Shown piece by piece: positions 19,168-30,149 of a stretch of DNA of 64,000 bases. Position numbers and translations under genes: made by a program. The DNA lies in contig JAJTFH010000007.1 of the NCBI GenBank assembly GCA_021298395.1, positions 31,980 through 95,979 on the forward strand, given 5' to 3'. The stretch is from Gemmatimonadota bacterium. Its GTDB lineage: Bacteria; Gemmatimonadota; Gemmatimonadetes; Gemmatimonadales; Gemmatimonadaceae. Below the pieces are notes generated by a model. That model was given only the letters and a program-made list of their open reading frames with translations, searched no databases and was not told the origin of the DNA. The number at the start of each line of letters is the position of its first letter. Position 1 is the first letter of the stretch.

Positions 19168-20502
19168 TCAGAAGCCGCCGACGCCCGCGTTCCGACCACG
19201 GAAGCGCACGCGGCCCTTCTTCATGAACCCATCGTACTTGCGGAGCAGGAGGTGCTGCTGCACCTGCGCCATCGTGTCGAGCGCGACGCCCACGACGATG
19301 AGGAGCGAGGTCCCACCGAACTGAAACGGCACCGCGAAGAGATCCGCGAGCCAGATCGGGAGGAGGGCGATGAAGGTCAGGAAGATCGCCCCGGGGAGGG
19401 TGATCCGGGTGACGATGTCTTGGATGTGGTCGGCGGTCTTCGCGCCCGGCTTGATCCCGGGGATGAAGCCCCCCTGCTTCTTCAGGTTCTCCGCCACGTC
19501 CGCCGGATTGAAGATGATGGCGGTGTAGAAGTAGGTGAAGAAGACGATCAGGACGGCCGAGAGGACGAAGTAGAGCCAGGTCCCCGGCGCGAGGTAGTCA
19601 GCGACGTTCGCCAGCGCCTGGTTCCCGGAGAACTGCGCGATGGCGCCCGGGACGACGATGAGCGACTGCGCGAAGATGATCGGCATCACGCCCGCCGAGT
19701 TGAGCCGGAGCGGGATGAAGTTCTTCGCCGCCTCGCGCTGTCGGCCCTTGGCCATCGTGCGCTGCGGGATCTGGATCGCGATGCGGCGCGCCGCGAGGGT
19801 GATCCCGACGACCCCCGCCACCACGCCGATCATCACCGCCGTCATGGCGAGGAGCGAGAGGAGGGAGACCGCCCCCGTGCTCACGAAGCCGAAGGCGCTC
19901 CCGATCGAGGGGATGAACCGCTCGACGATCGAGAAGAAGATCAGCAGCGAGGCGCCGTTGCCGAGGCCGCGCTCCGTGATCTGCTCCCCCAGCCACATGA
20001 CGAAGAGCGCGCCGGTGGTGAGGAAGAGCACCATCTGCAGGGTGAAGCTCGTCCCGGGAGTCACCACCGCCCCGGTGACGCCCGCGGTGAAGAGCGCGTA
20101 GCCGTACGCCTGCACCGCCGCCAAGGCGACGGTGAAGTAGCGCGTCCACTGCGTGATCTTCTTCCGACCCTCCTCGTCCTTCTGCATCTTGTCGAGCGTC
20201 GGGATCACCGCCGCCCCGATCTGCATGAAGATGCTGGCCGAGATGTAGGGCATGATGCCCAGGGCGAAGATCGTCGAGCGCGAGAGGTTCCCGCCGACGA
20301 AGAGGTCGTAGAGCCCGAGGAGCCCGCCGCCCTGGTTCTGCTGGAAGAACGCGATCATCGCGTTCACGTCCACGCCCGGCGCCGTCACATGCGACCCGAC
20401 CCGGTAGACCAGCAGGATCAGGAAGGTGAAGGTGATCTTCTGCCAGAGCTCCGGCGTGCTACGGATGTTGCCCAGCGCGCCGAGCGCGTTCCCCTGTGCC
20501 AT
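19168..20502 (-). CDS. secY: Preprotein translocase subunit SecY
   Basis: ITFTFLILLVYRVGSHVTAPGVD..., 444 aa polytopic; operon position. Confidence 0.97.
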   Translation of the reverse strand: MAQGNALGALGNIRSTPELWQKITFTFLILLVYRVGSHVTAPGVDVNAMIAFFQQNQGGGLLGLYDLFVGGNLSRSTIFALGIMPYISASIFMQIGAAVIPTLDKMQKDEEGRKKITQWTRYFTVALAAVQAYGYALFTAGVTGAVVTPGTSFTLQMVLFLTTGALFVMWLGEQITERGLGNGASLLIFFSIVERFIPSIGSAFGFVSTGAVSLLSLLAMTAVMIGVVAGVVGITLAARRIAIQIPQRTMAKGRQREAAKNFIPLRLNSAGVMPIIFAQSLIVVPGAIAQFSGNQALANVADYLAPGTWLYFVLSAVLIVFFTYFYTAIIFNPADVAENLKKQGGFIPGIKPGAKTADHIQDIVTRITLPGAIFLTFIALLPIWLADLFAVPFQFGGTSLLIVVGVALDTMAQVQQHLLLRKYDGFMKKGRVRFRGRNAGVGGF

Positions 20503-20505
20503 CGG

Positions 20506-20967
20506 TTAGGCCTCGACCGTCCCGCCGGCCGCGACGACCTTCTCGCGCGCGGTGGCGCTGACCTTGATGCCACGGACGGTGACCGCGCGAGCGATCTCGC
20601 CGTTGGCGAGGAGTTTGACCGGGCCCGCCGAAGCGCGCACCAGCCCGACCGCGGCGAGGGTCTCGACCGTCACCTCGCTGCCGGTGAGGCGCGCGAGATC
20701 GTCGAGGCCGACCACCTGGGCCGCCTCACGGAAGGGATTGGTGAAGCCACGCTTCGGGACGCGCCGCGTGAGCGGCATCTGCCCGCCCTCGAAGTGCGGC
20801 TTGTTGCCACCCGGGCCGTGATGGCCCGCGCGTGCCTTGATGCCCTTATGGCCCTTGCCCGACGTCTTGCCGGTGCCCGACCCGGGGCCACGCCCGAGGC
20901 GCTTCCGGTTCCGGTGCGACCCCGGCGTCCGCGCCAGGGTCGAGAGGGTGATCTTCTCGTCGCTCAT
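20506..20967 (-). CDS. rplO: 50S ribosomal protein L15
   Basis: TPGSHRNRKRLGRGPGSGTGKTSGKGHKG. Confidence 0.96.
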   Translation of the reverse strand: MSDEKITLSTLARTPGSHRNRKRLGRGPGSGTGKTSGKGHKGIKARAGHHGPGGNKPHFEGGQMPLTRRVPKRGFTNPFREAAQVVGLDDLARLTGSEVTVETLAAVGLVRASAGPVKLLANGEIARAVTVRGIKVSATAREKVVAAGGTVEA

Positions 20968-20971
20968 TCGG

Positions 20972-21223
20972 TTATTCCTCCACCGGCGTGACGGACACCA
21001 GGTGCCGGACGCGCTTGATCATGCCACGGAGCGCGGGCGAATCCTGATGCACCACTGACGCCTGGTGGTGACGCAGGCCAAGGGCCCGCAGGGTGTCGTT
21101 CATCCTCTCGCTATGTCCGATCCCGGACCGGACCTGCGTGATCCGGACCTTCCCGGAGGTCAGCGTGTTCGGCTCGGTGTGCTTCGGCCCGCGCGTGCGG
21201 TGCCAGACGAAGGTGCGCGCCAT
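20972..21223 (-). CDS. rpmD: 50S ribosomal protein L30
   Basis: VRITQVRSGIGHSERMNDTLRALGLRHHQASVV. Confidence 0.9.
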   Translation of the reverse strand: MARTFVWHRTRGPKHTEPNTLTSGKVRITQVRSGIGHSERMNDTLRALGLRHHQASVVHQDSPALRGMIKRVRHLVSVTPVEE

Positions 21224-21224
21224 G

Positions 21225-21956
21225 TTACACGGCCTCCTTCGACTTGGCGCGCGACTTGTACGGGAGCGAGCTCACCTCGACCCCGCGCTCGCGCGCGATC
21301 TGCTCCACCGTCGTCAGGTGCTGCAACCCGTCGAGCGCGGCGAGCACCATGTTGTGCGGATTGGTCGAGCCCAACGACTTCGTGAGGATGTCGTGGATCC
21401 CGGCGCACTCGAGGATCGCGCGCACCGCGCCACCAGCGATCACGCCGGCACCGGGCGCCGCGGGCTTCATCAGGACCTCACCGGCCCCATGCTTGCCCAC
21501 GATCTCGTGGGGGATGGTCGCCCCCGTCATCGGGATGGTCACCATGCGGCGACGGGCCCCGTCGACGGCCTTGCGGACCGCCTCCGACACCTCGTTCGCC
21601 TTCCCCGTCGCCACGCCCACCTTCCCCTGCCCGTCGCCGACGGCCACGAGCGCGTTGAAGGAGAAGCGACGGCCGCCCTTCACGACCTTCGCGACGCGAT
21701 TGATCGCGATCACGTTCTCGAGGAGATCCGACCCCTCGCGCTCCTGGCCCGGCGCGCCACCGCGGCCGCCATCGCGGCCGCCACGCCCGCCGTCACGGCC
21801 ACCGGGCCCACGCCCGCCGCCCGGACCGCCACGGCCACCGCCCGGTCCACCACGGCCGCCACCCGGGCCGCCGCGTCCGCGACCGCCACCAGGTCCACCA
21901 CCGGGACCACCACGGCGCCCACCCGGCGCCCCCATCCCACCTGTCGTCTCAGCCAT
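21225..21956 (-). CDS. rpsE: 30S ribosomal protein S5 with Gly/Arg-rich N-terminal extension
   Basis: [40 protein letters not shown]5 core preceded by about 70 aa of GGPGGGRG-type repeats. Confidence 0.95.
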   Translation of the reverse strand: MAETTGGMGAPGGRRGGPGGGPGGGRGRGGPGGGRGGPGGGRGGPGGGRGPGGRDGGRGGRDGGRGGAPGQEREGSDLLENVIAINRVAKVVKGGRRFSFNALVAVGDGQGKVGVATGKANEVSEAVRKAVDGARRRMVTIPMTGATIPHEIVGKHGAGEVLMKPAAPGAGVIAGGAVRAILECAGIHDILTKSLGSTNPHNMVLAALDGLQHLTTVEQIARERGVEVSSLPYKSRAKSKEAV

Positions 21957-22313
21957 TTAGAACTCCAGCCCGCCTTCGCGGGCTCCGTCGGCCACCGCCT
22001 TCACGCGGCCGTGATACTGGTATCCCCCGCGGTCGAACACGACCTTCGTGATCCCCGCCTGCTTCGCCCGCTCGGCGATGCGCTTCCCCACCTCAGTCGA
22101 CTTCTCCGTCTTCTTCCCGGTGAGCCCCGCATCGGTCACCGTCACCAAGGTGTGCTGACGCACATCGTCCACCAACTGCGCCGACATGTGCTTGAGCGAA
22201 CGGAAGATCACCAGACGCGGCCGCTCGGCCGTGCCCGACACCTTCGCCCGCACGCGGATGTGACGACGGGCACGCAGTCCGGCCCGCGTCTTCGGTACTC
22301 GCTTCCCAGGCAT
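21957..22313 (-). CDS. rplR: 50S ribosomal protein L18
   Basis: [37 protein letters not shown]. Confidence 0.96.
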   Translation of the reverse strand: MPGKRVPKTRAGLRARRHIRVRAKVSGTAERPRLVIFRSLKHMSAQLVDDVRQHTLVTVTDAGLTGKKTEKSTEVGKRIAERAKQAGITKVVFDRGGYQYHGRVKAVADGAREGGLEF

Positions 22314-22852
22314 TACTTACCTCCCGCCTTACCGGCCTTCCGCCGGATGATCTCGCCCGCATACTTGATCCCCTTGCCCTTGTACGGCTCGGGGGGACGC
22401 AGCAGCCGGATCTCCGCTGCGACCTGGCCCACCTTCTCCTTGTCCACGCCCTCGATCACGACCTGCGTCGGCTGCGGCGCGGAGAGCTTGATCCCCGCGG
22501 GGGCCTTGTACTGGATCTGGTGCGAGAAGCCCAACGCGAGCTGCAGCCCGAACGGCTTCACCTCCGCCTTGAACCCGACGCCAGTGATCTCCAGCTGCTT
22601 CGAATAGCCCTTGGAGACCCCTTCCACCATGTTGGCGATCAGGGTGCGCGAGAGCCCGTGCAGCGCCTTGTGCCGCGTCTCGTCCGACGGGCGCGCCACC
22701 GTGAGGGTGCTCCCATCGATCGTGACCGTGAGGTCGGGGTTGATCGCACGCGAGAGCTCCCCCTTGGGGCCCTTCACCTGGACCGTGTTCCCCTGCAGCG
22801 TGACCGTGACACCGGCCGGGATCGTCACCGGCAACTTTCCGATACGTGACAT
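22313..22852 (-). CDS. rplF: 50S ribosomal protein L6
   Basis: [33 protein letters not shown]. Confidence 0.97.
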   Translation of the reverse strand: MSRIGKLPVTIPAGVTVTLQGNTVQVKGPKGELSRAINPDLTVTIDGSTLTVARPSDETRHKALHGLSRTLIANMVEGVSKGYSKQLEITGVGFKAEVKPFGLQLALGFSHQIQYKAPAGIKLSAPQPTQVVIEGVDKEKVGQVAAEIRLLRPPEPYKGKGIKYAGEIIRRKAGKAGGK

Positions 22853-22864
22853 GTCGGCGGCCCC

Positions 22865-23263
22865 TTACCAGACGTAGGCGAGGAGTTCACCGCCGGTCCG
22901 CGCGGAACGCGCCTGCCGGTCGGTCATGAGCCCCTGGGAGGTGCTCAGGATCGCCACGCCCAGCCCGTTGCGCACCCGCGGGATCTCCCCCGCCCCGACG
23001 TAGCGCCGGAGGCCAGGCGAGGAGACGCGCTGCAGCTCCCGGATCACCGGCGTGCCGCCGGCGTACTTGAGGGCGACGCGGAGGACCTTCTTGCCCTCCT
23101 CGGTCTCGACGGTCTTGTAGTCCGTGATGAAGTTCGACTCCTTGAGGAGTCGCGCGATCTCGGTCTTCAACTTGGACGCCGGGATGTCCACGCGGCGATG
23201 CTTCGAACCGACAGCATTGCGGATCCGCGTGAGCATATCGGCGATCGGGTCAGTCATGCTCAT
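22865..23263 (-). CDS. rpsH: 30S ribosomal protein S8
   Basis: MSMTDPIADMLTRIRNAV. Confidence 0.97.
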   Translation of the reverse strand: MSMTDPIADMLTRIRNAVGSKHRRVDIPASKLKTEIARLLKESNFITDYKTVETEEGKKVLRVALKYAGGTPVIRELQRVSSPGLRRYVGAGEIPRVRNGLGVAILSTSQGLMTDRQARSARTGGELLAYVW

Positions 23264-23287
23264 GGTACGTCTCGTGCTCCTCTGGTT

Positions 23288-23346
23288 TCCGGCAGCCGCC
23301 GGACCTGGAAGGAAGTCCAGGAGTGGTTCCCGTCGCAGAGGGCGAC
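23288..23346 (-). promoter_or_regulatory. Three consecutive hairpins in rpsN-rpsH intergenic region
   Basis: tccggc-agcc-gccgga (23288-23303), cctgga-aggaag-tccagg (23304-23321), gtcgc-agagg-gcgac (23332-23346). Confidence 0.5.
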
Positions 23347-23366
23347 CGGGCCTGCTCCCATGGGTG

Positions 23367-23672
23367 CTACCAGCTCGCCTTGCGGACGCCCGGGATGAAC
23401 CCCTGCAGCGCCATCTCGCGGAAGGCGATACGGCTCAACCCGAAGGTTGAGATGAAGGCGCGGCTCCGGCCGGTCATCTGGCAGCGGTTCCGCACACGGG
23501 CCTTCGCCGAGTTGCGCGGCAGCTTCTGCAACGCGACCTGGGCGGCCCGCTTCTCCTCATCCGACGCCTTCGTGCTACGCACGGTGTCAGCGAGCGCCTG
23601 CCGCTTGGCGGCATGCTTCGCCGCCAGCTGCTTGCGCCGCTCGTTCTTCTCGATGGTGCTCTTCTTGGCCAT
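23367..23672 (-). CDS. rpsN: 30S ribosomal protein S14 (zinc-free type)
   Basis: [27 protein letters not shown]...[40 protein letters not shown]. Confidence 0.96.
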   Translation of the reverse strand: MAKKSTIEKNERRKQLAAKHAAKRQALADTVRSTKASDEEKRAAQVALQKLPRNSAKARVRNRCQMTGRSRAFISTFGLSRIAFREMALQGFIPGVRKASW

Positions 23673-23679
23673 GGTCTCC

Positions 23680-24354
23680 TCAGCCTTGGACGACGATCGG
23701 CTTGTCATCACCACGGAACGGCATCCCGAGTTCGCGCAGGAGCGCGAAGGCGATGTCGTCCCGGTCGGTCGTGGTGACGAAGGTGATGTCCATCCCGTGG
23801 ATCTGCTCCACGAGATCGTAGTTGATCTCCGGGAAGATCATCTGCTCCTTGATCCCGAGGCTGTAGTTGCCCCGGCCATCGAAGGAGCGGGTGTTCAACC
23901 CGCGGAAGTCGCGGACGCGCGGGATCGCCGTCGAGATGAAGCGATCGAGGAACTCCCACATGCGCGCCCCGCGCAGCGTCACCGCCACGCCGATCTCCTG
24001 CCCCTCACGCTGCCCGTAGTTCGCGATCGACTTCTTCGCCTTCGTGCGCATCGGCTTCTGCCCGGTGATCGTCGCCACCTCGTCGACGATCGCATCGAGC
24101 ACCTTGGGCTGCTTGATCGCCTCACCCATGCCGACGTTCAGCGTGATCTTCTCGAGCGTGGGGACCTGGTGCGGGTTGGTGAGGCCGAACTGCTGCATCA
24201 GCCGCGCACGCACGGTCTGCACGTAGTAGGTGCGGAGGCGCGGCGTCGGGACCGGCTGCCCCGCCCCCGCGTGCTCCTTCGGGAGCATCGAGGCGCGCTT
24301 CTCGCCCGCTCCGGCTCCACCCTTCTTCTGGCCCTGCGTCTTCGTCGTTGCCAT
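23680..24354 (-). CDS. rplE: 50S ribosomal protein L5 with N-terminal extension
   Basis: [16 protein letters not shown]...[30 protein letters not shown]. Confidence 0.96.
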   Translation of the reverse strand: MATTKTQGQKKGGAGAGEKRASMLPKEHAGAGQPVPTPRLRTYYVQTVRARLMQQFGLTNPHQVPTLEKITLNVGMGEAIKQPKVLDAIVDEVATITGQKPMRTKAKKSIANYGQREGQEIGVAVTLRGARMWEFLDRFISTAIPRVRDFRGLNTRSFDGRGNYSLGIKEQMIFPEINYDLVEQIHGMDITFVTTTDRDDIAFALLRELGMPFRGDDKPIVVQG

Positions 24355-24368
24355 GTCTCAGTCCTCGG

Positions 24369-24767
24369 TCAGCGGCGGGCGGGGATCGCTTCCCCGCTCG
24401 TGGCGCTGACGCGCTCCTTCGTGCCGTCGGCATCGATCCGGGCGCGGACGCGCACCGGCTTCCCCGACTTCGGGTCGAGCAGCATCACGTTCGACACCGC
24501 GACCGGGGCCGGCATCTCGATGATGCCCGACTGCTCCTCGGCCGTGCGCGCCCGACGATGCTTCTTCACGATGTTGATCCCCTCGATCGTCACGCGCCCC
24601 GTCTTCAGATGGACGCGGATGACCTTCCCTTCCTTCCCCTTGTCGTCGCCGCGCATCACGCGCACGGTGTCGCCGCGGGTGATGTGCATCGCGGTGCGCT
24701 CGGCGTTCCGGGCGTGCCGCGTGACGTTCTTCTGGCCGCGCGTCTTGCGATAGGTGAGGATGCGCAT
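24369..24767 (-). CDS. rplX: 50S ribosomal protein L24
   Basis: [26 protein letters not shown]; upstream start at 24767 would give a short N-terminal extension. Confidence 0.92.
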   Translation of the reverse strand: MRILTYRKTRGQKNVTRHARNAERTAMHITRGDTVRVMRGDDKGKEGKVIRVHLKTGRVTIEGINIVKKHRRARTAEEQSGIIEMPAPVAVSNVMLLDPKSGKPVRVRARIDADGTKERVSATSGEAIPARR

Positions 24768-24768
24768 G

Positions 24769-25137
24769 TCAGAGCACCTCAGGGGCGAGGGAGACGATCT
24801 TCATGTACCGCTTCTCGCGCAGCTCGCGCGCCACGGGGCCGAAGATACGGGTCGCCCGCGGCTCGCCCTTGTCATCGATGATGACGACGGCGTTCTCGTC
24901 GAAGCGGATATAGGTCCCGTCCTTCCGGCGCGTCTCCTTGACGGTCCGGACGACGACGGCCTTGGCCACGTCGGACTTCTTGACGGTGCCGTTCGGCAGC
25001 GCGTCCTTCACCGCCACGACGACCTTGTCGCCGAGGCCGGCATAGCGGCGGCGCGTGCCGCCGAGGACGCGGATCACGAGGGCCTTCTTGGCCCCCGAGT
25101 TGTCCGCGACCTTCACTACGGATTCCTGTTGGATCAT
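24769..25137 (-). CDS. rplN: 50S ribosomal protein L14
   Basis: [27 protein letters not shown]. Confidence 0.97.
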   Translation of the reverse strand: MIQQESVVKVADNSGAKKALVIRVLGGTRRRYAGLGDKVVVAVKDALPNGTVKKSDVAKAVVVRTVKETRRKDGTYIRFDENAVVIIDDKGEPRATRIFGPVARELREKRYMKIVSLAPEVL

Positions 25138-25148
25138 CGGTCAGTTCC

Positions 25149-25430
25149 TCAGCGCGCGCGTTCGACGATCTCGAGCAACCGCCACCGCTTGTCCTTCGAC
25201 AGCGGGCGGGTCTCGACGATCCGGACGGTGTCGCCGACCTTCGCCGAGTTCTGCTCGTCGTGCGCCTTCAGGCGCTTGGTCCGCGTCACCATCTTCCCGT
25301 ACACCGGGTGCGGCACGCGACGCTCGATCGCGACCACGACGGTCTTGTCCATCTTGTCGCTCACCACGAGCCCCTGGCGCGTCTTGCGTGCCGGGCGGGC
25401 GGATGCGGCGGTCTTCACGGTCTCTGCCAT
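25149..25430 (-). CDS. rpsQ: 30S ribosomal protein S17
   Basis: [31 protein letters not shown]. Confidence 0.95.
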   Translation of the reverse strand: MAETVKTAASARPARKTRQGLVVSDKMDKTVVVAIERRVPHPVYGKMVTRTKRLKAHDEQNSAKVGDTVRIVETRPLSKDKRWRLLEIVERAR

Positions 25431-25449
25431 CAGGTCTCCTCGCGCGCGG

Positions 25450-25647
25450 TCAGCGCGCGGCCTCCGTCAACTGCCGGAGTACGGTCTGCAGCCGGGCGAT
25501 GTCGCGCCGGATGGTGCGCAGCCGGAGCGGATTGCTCAGCGGCTCGGTCGCGCTGCGGAAGCGCAGATTGAAACGCTCCCGCTCCAGCTCCGCCACGCGC
25601 GCTTCGATCTCGCTGGCGGTCAGCTTGCGGATCTCCTCAGCCTTCAT
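25450..25647 (-). CDS. rpmC: 50S ribosomal protein L29
   Basis: [34 protein letters not shown]. Confidence 0.93.
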   Translation of the reverse strand: MKAEEIRKLTASEIEARVAELERERFNLRFRSATEPLSNPLRLRTIRRDIARLQTVLRQLTEAAR

Positions 25648-26065
25648 CGCTCGACGCCTCCTCACGGGCCACGAACTTCGTCTTGACGCCCAGCTTCGCC
25701 GAGGCGAGCGCCAGCGCCTTCTGAGCGATCTCCTTGGAGACGCCCTCGATCTCGAACAACACCCGGCCCGGCTTCACCACCGCGACCCAGAGCTCCGGCG
25801 ATCCCTTGCCCTTGCCCATGCGGGTCTCGGCCGGCTTCTTCGTGACCGGCTTGTCGGGGAAGATCCGGATCCAGACCTTGCCACCGCGCTTGATGTGACG
25901 CGTCAGCGCCACGCGGCTGGCCTCGATCTGGCGGGCCGTCACCCACCCCGGCTCCAACGCCTGGAGCCCGAAGGTCCCGAACGCCACGGTCGCGCCACGT
26001 GTGGCCAATCCGGTCGTCCGACCCTTGAACATCTTGCGGAACTTGACGCGCTTCGGTGCGAGCAT
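25637..26065 (-). CDS. rplP: 50S ribosomal protein L16
   Basis: [30 protein letters not shown]. Confidence 0.97.
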   Translation of the reverse strand: MLAPKRVKFRKMFKGRTTGLATRGATVAFGTFGLQALEPGWVTARQIEASRVALTRHIKRGGKVWIRIFPDKPVTKKPAETRMGKGKGSPELWVAVVKPGRVLFEIEGVSKEIAQKALALASAKLGVKTKFVAREEASSDEG

Positions 26066-26078
26066 CGGTCAGGTCTCC

Positions 26079-26738
26079 TTACGCGTCCGAGGAGTACGTG
26101 TTGCCACGCCGCCCCTCGACGATCTCGCCCTTGAAGATCCAGACCTTCACACCGATGGTGCCGAAGGTGGTCTTCGCCGTCGAGGTCGCATAGTCGATGT
26201 CGGCGCGGAGGGTGTGGAGCGGCACGCGCCCCTCGTGATACCCCTCCACCCGCGCGATCTCGGCGCCGCCCAAGCGGCCCGAGCACTTCACCTTGATGCC
26301 TTCGGCGCCCATCCGCATCGCCGCCTGCACCGCCTTCTTCATGGCGCGACGGAACGAGATGCGCTGCGCGAGCTGGGCGGCGATGTTGTCCGCGACGAGC
26401 TGCGCCTCGATCTCCGGGCGCTTGATCTCCTCGACGTTGACCCCGACCTCCTTCCCGGTCAGCTGCTGGAGCTCGGTCTTGAGCTCCTCGACCGCCTGGC
26501 CCTTCTTGCCGATCACGACGCCCGGACGCCCGGTGTGGATCGTCACCACCACCTTGCCCGGCTTCCGCTCGATCGTCACGTCCGCGATCGCCGCGCCGCC
26601 GAGACGCGCCTTGAGATACTTCCGGAGGAGCGCGTCCTCCTTCAGCAGCGCGGGGATCTCCTTGGTGGCGAACCACGTGGAGCGCCAGTCCCGCGACACC
26701 CCGAGGCGGAAGCCGATCGGATTGGTCTTCTGTCCCAT
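26079..26738 (-). CDS. rpsC: 30S ribosomal protein S3
   Basis: [24 protein letters not shown]. Confidence 0.97.
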   Translation of the reverse strand: MGQKTNPIGFRLGVSRDWRSTWFATKEIPALLKEDALLRKYLKARLGGAAIADVTIERKPGKVVVTIHTGRPGVVIGKKGQAVEELKTELQQLTGKEVGVNVEEIKRPEIEAQLVADNIAAQLAQRISFRRAMKKAVQAAMRMGAEGIKVKCSGRLGGAEIARVEGYHEGRVPLHTLRADIDYATSTAKTTFGTIGVKVWIFKGEIVEGRRGNTYSSDA

Positions 26739-27103
26739 TATCGCCCTTCCTTCTCGGCCACGACGATCTCGACGTGGCTGGTTCGCTTGAGGACCGGCGT
26801 CGCCCGGCCCATGGCCGCCGGCGTCCACCGCTTGAGCTTCGGCCCCTCGTTCACGATCGCGTGCTTCACGTACAGCGCGTCGACGTCGAGCGAGGTGTTC
26901 GCCGTCCGAGCCGCCTGCTCGGCATTCGCCACGGCCGACGCCAGGACCTTCGAGATCTGCGTCGCCGCATGCTTCTTCGAGAACTTCAGCATCGCCAACG
27001 CGTCATTCACGCCCAAGCCACGGATCTGGTCGATGACCAGCCGCATCTTGTAGGGCGACTGCCGCGTGGTGCGCTGGATCGCGCGTGCCTCCGTCATGGT
27101 CAC
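26738..27103 (-). CDS. rplV: 50S ribosomal protein L22
   Basis: [29 protein letters not shown]. Confidence 0.95.
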   Translation of the reverse strand: MTMTEARAIQRTTRQSPYKMRLVIDQIRGLGVNDALAMLKFSKKHAATQISKVLASAVANAEQAARTANTSLDVDALYVKHAIVNEGPKLKRWTPAAMGRATPVLKRTSHVEIVVAEKEGR

Positions 27104-27414
27104 TTCCCTCCCTTCGCCGGGGCCGCCGCGGGCGCCGCCTTCTTGTCCGTCTTGTTGTTCCCGCTGTGGCCACGGAAGAGGCGCGTCGGGGCGAACTCGC
27201 CGAGCTTGTGCCCGACCATGTTCTCCGTCACGTACACCGGGATGAACTTGTTCCCGTTGTGCACGGCGAAGGTGTGCCCCACGAACTCGGGGATCACCGT
27301 GCTCGCGCGCGACCAGGTCTTCACGACCTTCTTCTCGTTCTTGGCGTTCATCTGGTGTACGCGCTTCAGCAGCGCTTCCTGGATGAACGGGCCCTTCTTG
27401 ATGCTGCGTGCCAT
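27100..27414 (-). CDS. rpsS: 30S ribosomal protein S19
   Basis: [19 protein letters not shown]...[46 protein letters not shown]. Confidence 0.97.
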   Translation of the reverse strand: MARSIKKGPFIQEALLKRVHQMNAKNEKKVVKTWSRASTVIPEFVGHTFAVHNGNKFIPVYVTENMVGHKLGEFAPTRLFRGHSGNNKTDKKAAPAAAPAKGGK

Positions 27415-27429
27415 TGAGTCGTTCTCCGG

Positions 27430-28263
27430 TTAGCTCTGCGTGGCCTTGCCGCGCTTCCGGCCACGGACGATCAGACGCTGCGACGCCTTCTTGGTGTTGC
27501 GCGTCTTGACGCCCTCCTTCTTGCCCCAGGGGCTCACCACGTTCCGGCCGCCGCGCGTGCGGCCACCGTGCGGGTGATCCACCGGGTTCATGACCTCACC
27601 ACGGACCTTCGGGCGACGCCCCATCCAGCGCGTCTTGCCGGCCTTGCCCCACGAGATGAGCTCGTGCTCGGCGTTGCCGACCTCGCCGATCGTGGCGAGA
27701 CAGTCCCCGTGCACCATGCGCATCTCGGTCGACGCCAGGCGCAGGGTCACGTACTCCCCTTCCTTGGCGACGACCTGGACGCTCGTCCCGGCGGAGCGGG
27801 CCATCTGCCCCCCCTTCCCCGGCTTGAGCTCGACGTTGTGCACCGAGGTGCCGAGCGGCACCTCGCGCAGCGGGAGCGCGTTGCCCGTGCGGATGTCGGC
27901 GCCCTTCCCGCTCACCACGGTGTCGCCGACGGCGAGCCCCTTGGGATGCAGGATGTAGCGCTTCTCCCCGTCCCCGTAGACCACGAGCGCGATGCGCGCC
28001 GAGCGGTTCGGGTCATATTCGATGTGCTCGACCGTCGCGACCTGGCCGAACTTGTTCCGCTTGAAGTCGATGACGCGGTACTTGCGCTTGTGGCCACCGC
28101 CCAGGCGCCGCATCGAGATGTGGCCGTGATTGTCGCGGCCACCGCTCTTCTTGAGCGGCTCGGTCAGCGACTTCTCCGGCGTGGAACGGGTGATGACGTC
28201 GTTGTCCGACACGGAACGGAACCGTGTCGCGGCGCTCACCGGCTTGAATTGACGGATACCCAT
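27430..28263 (-). CDS. rplB: 50S ribosomal protein L2
   Basis: [18 protein letters not shown]...[17 protein letters not shown]. Confidence 0.97.
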   Translation of the reverse strand: MGIRQFKPVSAATRFRSVSDNDVITRSTPEKSLTEPLKKSGGRDNHGHISMRRLGGGHKRKYRVIDFKRNKFGQVATVEHIEYDPNRSARIALVVYGDGEKRYILHPKGLAVGDTVVSGKGADIRTGNALPLREVPLGTSVHNVELKPGKGGQMARSAGTSVQVVAKEGEYVTLRLASTEMRMVHGDCLATIGEVGNAEHELISWGKAGKTRWMGRRPKVRGEVMNPVDHPHGGRTRGGRNVVSPWGKKEGVKTRNTKKASQRLIVRGRKRGKATQS

Positions 28264-28268
28264 GGTGA

Positions 28269-28556
28269 TCAGCCCTCGAAGATCGCGATCGAGTCGCCGG
28301 CCTTCAGCGTCACGATGGCCTTCTTCCAGCGTGGACGCAGTCCCGCGCTCCCCCCGACCTTCCGGGGCTTGCCGCGCTGCTGCGAGGTCCAGACGCCCGT
28401 GACCTTCACCCCGAACAGCGATTCGATCGCCGCCTTGATGGTGGTCTTGGTCGCGCCCGGGTGGACTTCGAACGTGTACTCACCACGGTCCTGGTACGCG
28501 GCCGAGGTCTTCTCGGTCACGAGCGGACGGACGATGGTGCGGATCATGGTCGGCAT
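28269..28556 (-). CDS. rplW: 50S ribosomal protein L23
   Basis: [46 protein letters not shown]. Confidence 0.95.
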   Translation of the reverse strand: MPTMIRTIVRPLVTEKTSAAYQDRGEYTFEVHPGATKTTIKAAIESLFGVKVTGVWTSQQRGKPRKVGGSAGLRPRWKKAIVTLKAGDSIAIFEG

Positions 28557-28559
28557 CGG

Positions 28560-29393
28560 TTACTCCCCCTTCTTCTTGGCGGCCTTCTTGGCCGGGGCCT
28601 TCTTCGCCGCCGCCTTGGCCACCGGCTTCGCGGCCGCCTTCGCCGCCGCCTTCTTCGCGGGCGCCTTCTTGGCCGGCGCCGCCTTCGCCTCGGCCTTCGG
28701 CGCCTTCGCCTTGGCCGGGGCCTTCTTCACCTTCACCGGGCCCGCCGCCGACTCGGTCACCGGGGCGAGCGCCTGCCCGATCGCGCCGGCCTCGACGAGC
28801 ACCACATCCGACCAGACCACGTCATACGTGGTCACATCGCTGTAGGCCGAGATCCGGACGTTCGGGATGTTGCGGCCGCTGAGGTACACCATCGGCTTGT
28901 GGCCGTCGGTGAGGATCAGGACCTTGCGCCCGAGGAGCTCGAGGCGCGCGAGGAGCTGCGCCACCTGCGTCGTCTTCGGCGTGTCGAAGGCGAAGCGATC
29001 GATCACGAGGAGCGCCCCCTCGCGGGCCCGGGCGTTCAGCGCGCTCTTGCGCGCCAGCGCCTTCACGCCCTTCGGGAGGGTCTGCTCGTAGCTGCGCGGC
29101 TGCGGGCCGAAGACCGTGCCGCCGCCGACGAAGTGCGGGGCGCGGGTCGAGCCCTGACGGGCGCGGCCGGTCCCCTTCTGCTTCCACGGCTTCTGGTTCC
29201 CACCCACCACCCAACGGCGGGTCTTGGTCGCGTGCGTGCCCTGGCGCTGGTTGGCGAGGTACGCCTTCACCGCCTGGTGCATCACCGGCAGGTTGACGGT
29301 GCCGTCGAACGTCGTGCCCGGCAGCGCCACGCGATCGCGCGGGGTGCCGAGCGCCGTGTAGGCCGCCGCCTCGAAGTTGGTCGTCTCAGACAT
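28560..29393 (-). CDS. rplD: 50S ribosomal protein L4 with Lys/Ala-rich C-terminal tail
   Basis: RQGTHATKTRRWVVGGNQKPWKQKGTGRARQGSTRAPHFVGGGTVFGP core; tail KAPAKAKAPKAEAKAAPAKKAPAKKAAAKAAAKPVAKAAAKKAPAKKAAKKKGE. Confidence 0.95.
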   Translation of the reverse strand: MSETTNFEAAAYTALGTPRDRVALPGTTFDGTVNLPVMHQAVKAYLANQRQGTHATKTRRWVVGGNQKPWKQKGTGRARQGSTRAPHFVGGGTVFGPQPRSYEQTLPKGVKALARKSALNARAREGALLVIDRFAFDTPKTTQVAQLLARLELLGRKVLILTDGHKPMVYLSGRNIPNVRISAYSDVTTYDVVWSDVVLVEAGAIGQALAPVTESAAGPVKVKKAPAKAKAPKAEAKAAPAKKAPAKKAAAKAAAKPVAKAAAKKAPAKKAAKKKGE

Positions 29394-29396
29394 CGG

Positions 29397-30080
29397 TTAT
29401 CCCTGCTTGCGGACGAGGACGATCCCGTTGGTCGGGCCGGCGACGCTACCGCGGATGTAGATCAGATGGCGCTCGGCGTCGACCTTCTCGACGCGGAGGT
29501 TGGCCTGCGTGTGACGCGCGGCGCCGTAGTGGCCCGGCATCTTCTTCCCCTTGATGACGCGCGAGGGATCGGTGCCCGGTCCGACCGAGCCCGGCCGACG
29601 GTGCTTGGTGTTGCCGTGGGTGTTCGGCCCACCGCCGATGCCGTAGCGCTTCACCACGCCCTGGAACCCGCGCCCCTTCGACGTGCCGGTCACCTTCACC
29701 ATCTCGCCGACGGCGAAGATGTCGACCTTCACGACGTCGCCGACCGTGTAGGTCGGCACCGAGGCGTCCTTCCCGGGCGCATCATCGAGACGGAAGGAGC
29801 GGAGCACCGCGGGCGCGGCCTCGAGACCGGCCTTCTTCGCATGCCCGAGCTCCGCCTGCGTCGCGCGACGCCCCTTCGGCGTGCGCTCCCCCTTCTTCGA
29901 CTCGCGCGCGGTCCGCTGCGCGCCATAGCCGAGCTCCACCGAGGCGAACCCCGCCTGCTCCGGCGTCACGACCTTCGTGACGGGATTCGGCGTGGCCTCC
30001 ACCACGGTGCAGGGGATCTGCATCCCCGCCTCGTCGAAGATCTGGGTCATCCCCAGCTTCTTTCCAATGATTCCGATCAT
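29397..30080 (-). CDS. rplC: 50S ribosomal protein L3
   Basis: MIGIIGKKLGMTQIFDEAGMQIPCTVVEATPN. Confidence 0.97.
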   Translation of the reverse strand: MIGIIGKKLGMTQIFDEAGMQIPCTVVEATPNPVTKVVTPEQAGFASVELGYGAQRTARESKKGERTPKGRRATQAELGHAKKAGLEAAPAVLRSFRLDDAPGKDASVPTYTVGDVVKVDIFAVGEMVKVTGTSKGRGFQGVVKRYGIGGGPNTHGNTKHRRPGSVGPGTDPSRVIKGKKMPGHYGAARHTQANLRVEKVDAERHLIYIRGSVAGPTNGIVLVRKQG

Positions 30081-30149
30081 GGCACTCTCACTTGGTTAGT
30101 CACGGCCCGGAGCCGCGGGATGCGGCGCCCGTTGAGGCCGGAGGACTCT

